Positions 6,503-7,755 of a stretch of 7,755 nt of DNA are shown here, piece by piece. Source of the DNA: an uncultured Pseudomonadota bacterium (GTDB lineage Bacteria > Myxococcota_A > UBA9042 > CAIXZC01); assembly GCA_937876385.1 (NCBI GenBank), contig CALFHQ010000911.1:1-7755 (forward strand). Reading direction: 5' to 3'. Under the pieces are notes generated by a model, which had not been told where the DNA came from, did not search any database, and saw only the letters and a list, made by a program, of their open reading frames with translations. The first letter of the stretch is position 1. Each line of letters starts with the position of its first letter. Both the position numbers and the translations under genes were made by a program.

Positions 6503-7594
6503 CTACCGCACCTGCTCGACTTTGTAGGTTCCCTTTGTGGTGATGGACTCTCCCCCTACCCTCACTTCCATTTGCCCCTTGAAGAAATAGGTCACCGGCT
6601 TGAGGAACTTGCCGACGACGGCAGCTTCCAGCGGCGGGAGTTTCTTGAGTTGGTCCACCGCCCGGGTGAGTTCGTCGGCCTGTAGGGCTCCTTCGATGGC
6701 GGGAACGGGGTCTGAAAAGTAGAACCCCCAGGGGAGCTTCACCCCATCTCGAACCTGATACTTCAACGGTTTGAGCTCCAGGGAAGCGGAATGCGCCATG
6801 ATCTTGTTGTTCTTCACCACGAGGATCCAACCGTGCAGTTCGTTCCCAAACTCTTCGCCCAGCTCCACTGCCTGGAAAAGGACCGGGTTGCGGGAATCCT
6901 CCCCTTTGAAATAGAACCAGCGCGGGGGTTGGAACTGGGGCGGGAGGGTGGTCACCGAGTGGGTCACGATGGCAGTTCCCTTGAATCGCAGCACCTTTCC
7001 GCTGTTCCTGTCTTCGATGGAACCCTGTACCTCCATCAGGGGCCACACCATCATCTCCACCAGCCCCTGGTCGGCCAGAACGATTCGGCCGTCCCCCGGG
7101 CGCCATCCGGGTACGAGGGCTGACAGTTGCAGATCAATGCGGCTCTTCTTCCCTTCGATGGTAACGGTCATCTTCTTCTCGTTTCCTCGAAACTTGAGGG
7201 GCTTCAACGAGAGTTCGAAGGGGCTCTTTTCGAAGGACCATTGGTTGGACGGCAACTTCCGCTGCGCTCTGTCGACTCCGACCCGGGGTCCTCTCCAACG
7301 CGCCGACACAAACCCCGTGGGTCCATCCCCGACGAGGTTGCTGATGCCGAACTTGACCTCTGCCTTGACCCCTTTGTTGAGGTCGAGAGTGACACTGAAG
7401 TCCTCGGCATAAAAGCGCGCCTTCTGCTCCTCTATCCGGGGGTACAAATCCGACGTCGTCAGGGGCTTGTCTTCCCCTTCGAACACCCGAGACTCCCAGG
7501 CTCCAGCCGAAGAGGACACAAGAAAGAAGAGTGTGAGGCCCGTGAGGCTTCCCAGGATGTTGGTGGCTGTGCTGTTTGTCATGGTCTTCCTCAT
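6503..7594 (-). CDS. Exported AttH/CrtC/Svf1-like (lipocalin-like) protein
   Basis: The 363-aa product starts MRKTMTN, has a hydrophobic core (about 13-27) and an AGA-W cleavage site near residue 32, so it is probably periplasmic or secreted. The body is almost entirely beta-strand-like. Residues 184-226 (WPLMEVQGSI, then a KGTAIVTH segment, then PPRWFYF) resemble the second-barrel signature of the AttH / CrtC hydratase / Svf1 superfamily: a P-x-x-x-V-x-G strand pair, a conserved His (H212) and a Trp about 14 residues later (W226). The C-terminus (KGQMEVRVGG, then KGTYKVEQVR) also fits the closing strands of that fold. Such two-barrel proteins bind or act on hydrophobic lipids or carotenoids; yeast Svf1 is implicated in ceramide handling. 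The ligand here is unknown and no carotenoid genes are nearby. ATG 7582 has the better Shine-Dalgarno sequence, but ATG 7594 supplies the basic n-region (R2, K3). The tadA end lies 50 bp upstream on the same strand. Confidence 0.8.
   Translation of the reverse strand: MRKTMTNSTATNILGSLTGLTLFFLVSSSAGAWESRVFEGEDKPLTTSDLYPRIEEQKARFYAEDFSVTLDLNKGVKAEVKFGISNLVGDGPTGFVSARWRGPRVGVDRAQRKLPSNQWSFEKSPFELSLKPLKFRGNEKKMTVTIEGKKSRIDLQLSALVPGWRPGDGRIVLADQGLVEMMVWPLMEVQGSIEDRNSGKVLRFKGTAIVTHSVTTLPPQFQPPRWFYFKGEDSRNPVLFQAVELGEEFGNELHGWILVVKNNKIMAHSASLELKPLKYQVRDGVKLPWGFYFSDPVPAIEGALQADELTRAVDQLKKLPPLEAAVVGKFLKPVTYFFKGQMEVRVGGESITTKGTYKVEQVR
7588..7592 (-). promoter_or_regulatory. Ribosome binding site GAGGA overlapping the first ATG of the AttH/Svf1-like gene
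   Basis: In ATGAGGAAGACCATG the GAGGA sits 5 bases before the in-frame ATG at 7582. The first ATG (7594) has no purine-rich site upstream. Initiation may therefore occur at 7582, giving 359 aa, but the signal peptide would then lose both basic residues. The start of this gene is unsettled. Confidence 0.45.
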
Positions 7595-7644
7595 TTCATT
7601 GCAAGGTCAAGGGCTACCACTAACGGAATCGGGAAGCAACTTGT

Positions 7645-7755
7645 TCACGCTTTGCGGCGTTTGGAGAAGAAATCCACCAGGAGAGCTCTGCACTCCCCTG
7701 CCTGCACCCCGCCGACAACCGGAAAGTTGTGATTGAAGCGCCCGTCCTGGGGCAG
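7645..7755 (-). CDS. tadA: C-terminal end of tRNA adenosine-34 deaminase TadA (5' part outside window)
   Basis: Reading the minus strand in from the right edge gives 36 codons and a TGA at 7645-7647. Residues FNHNFPVVGGV, then ECRALLVDFFSKRRK, match the C-terminal helix region of bacterial TadA. In E. coli I recall NHRVEITEGILADECAALL followed by a DFFRMRR segment. The shared landmarks are the NH pair, the GG/EG-V/I turn, the EC-x-ALL helix and DFF-x-x-RR. TadA deaminates the wobble adenosine of tRNA-Arg(ACG) to inosine and is essential in most bacteria. The zinc-binding HAE and PCxxC motifs would lie upstream, outside the window. The protein ends soon after the DFF motif, without the longer tail of the E. 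coli enzyme. It is followed on the same strand by the AttH/Svf1-like gene after about 50 bp with no clear terminator, so read-through or co-transcription is possible. Confidence 0.85.
   Translation of the reverse strand: MPQDGRFNHNFPVVGGVQAGECRALLVDFFSKRRKA

Noticed and set aside
7127..7736. Plus-strand open frames at 7127-7732 and 7467-7736
   Set aside because: They are antisense to the AttH/Svf1-like gene and to the tadA end, both of which have clear family or signal-peptide evidence. The plus-strand frames show none.

Overview
The window looks like chromosomal DNA from a GC-rich, Gram-negative bacterium of the former Deltaproteobacteria (Myxococcota, Bradymonadota or relatives). This placement is an inference. 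It rests on two predicted secreted lipoproteins built from CDDGNPCT-type cysteine repeats and CG-x-D-x-CG repeats, which are typical of those lineages, on a TTG start, and on several exported proteins of unknown function. There are no phage, transposon, CRISPR, rRNA or tRNA signals.

Layout, left to right. (1) The 3' end of a plus-strand gene with an acidic tail made of nine 18-bp repeats (APADEA). (2) A 148-bp gap with an adenine-free pyrimidine tract and a perfect 10-bp GC-rich hairpin. (3) A plus-strand 429-aa predicted lipoprotein with two CGxDxCGxxCGxC repeats, a beta-sandwich-like middle and two CDDxDPCTxDxC modules. (4) Convergent to it, 13 bp away, a 1233-aa minus-strand predicted lipoprotein. 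Its core is 32 cysteine modules of two alternating kinds (17 A, 15 B), broken once by a 72-residue linker module and followed by a thrombospondin type 3-like calcium motif and a probable lectin-like domain. (5) A 142-bp divergent intergenic region. (6) A plus-strand 286-aa exported protein of unknown function. (7) Convergent to it, 12 bp away, a 363-aa minus-strand exported protein resembling the AttH/CrtC/Svf1 lipocalin-like superfamily. (8) At the right edge, the last 36 codons of a minus-strand tadA (tRNA adenosine-34 deaminase), upstream of gene 7 and perhaps co-transcribed with it.

Four of the six proteins are predicted to be exported (two lipoproteins, two with ordinary signal peptides), so the window is mainly a cell-envelope region beside a housekeeping gene. 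The two lipoproteins share a repeat family and face each other tail to tail, so they may be functionally or evolutionarily linked. No enzyme cluster or defence system is visible. The most unusual object is the strictly alternating A/B cysteine array.
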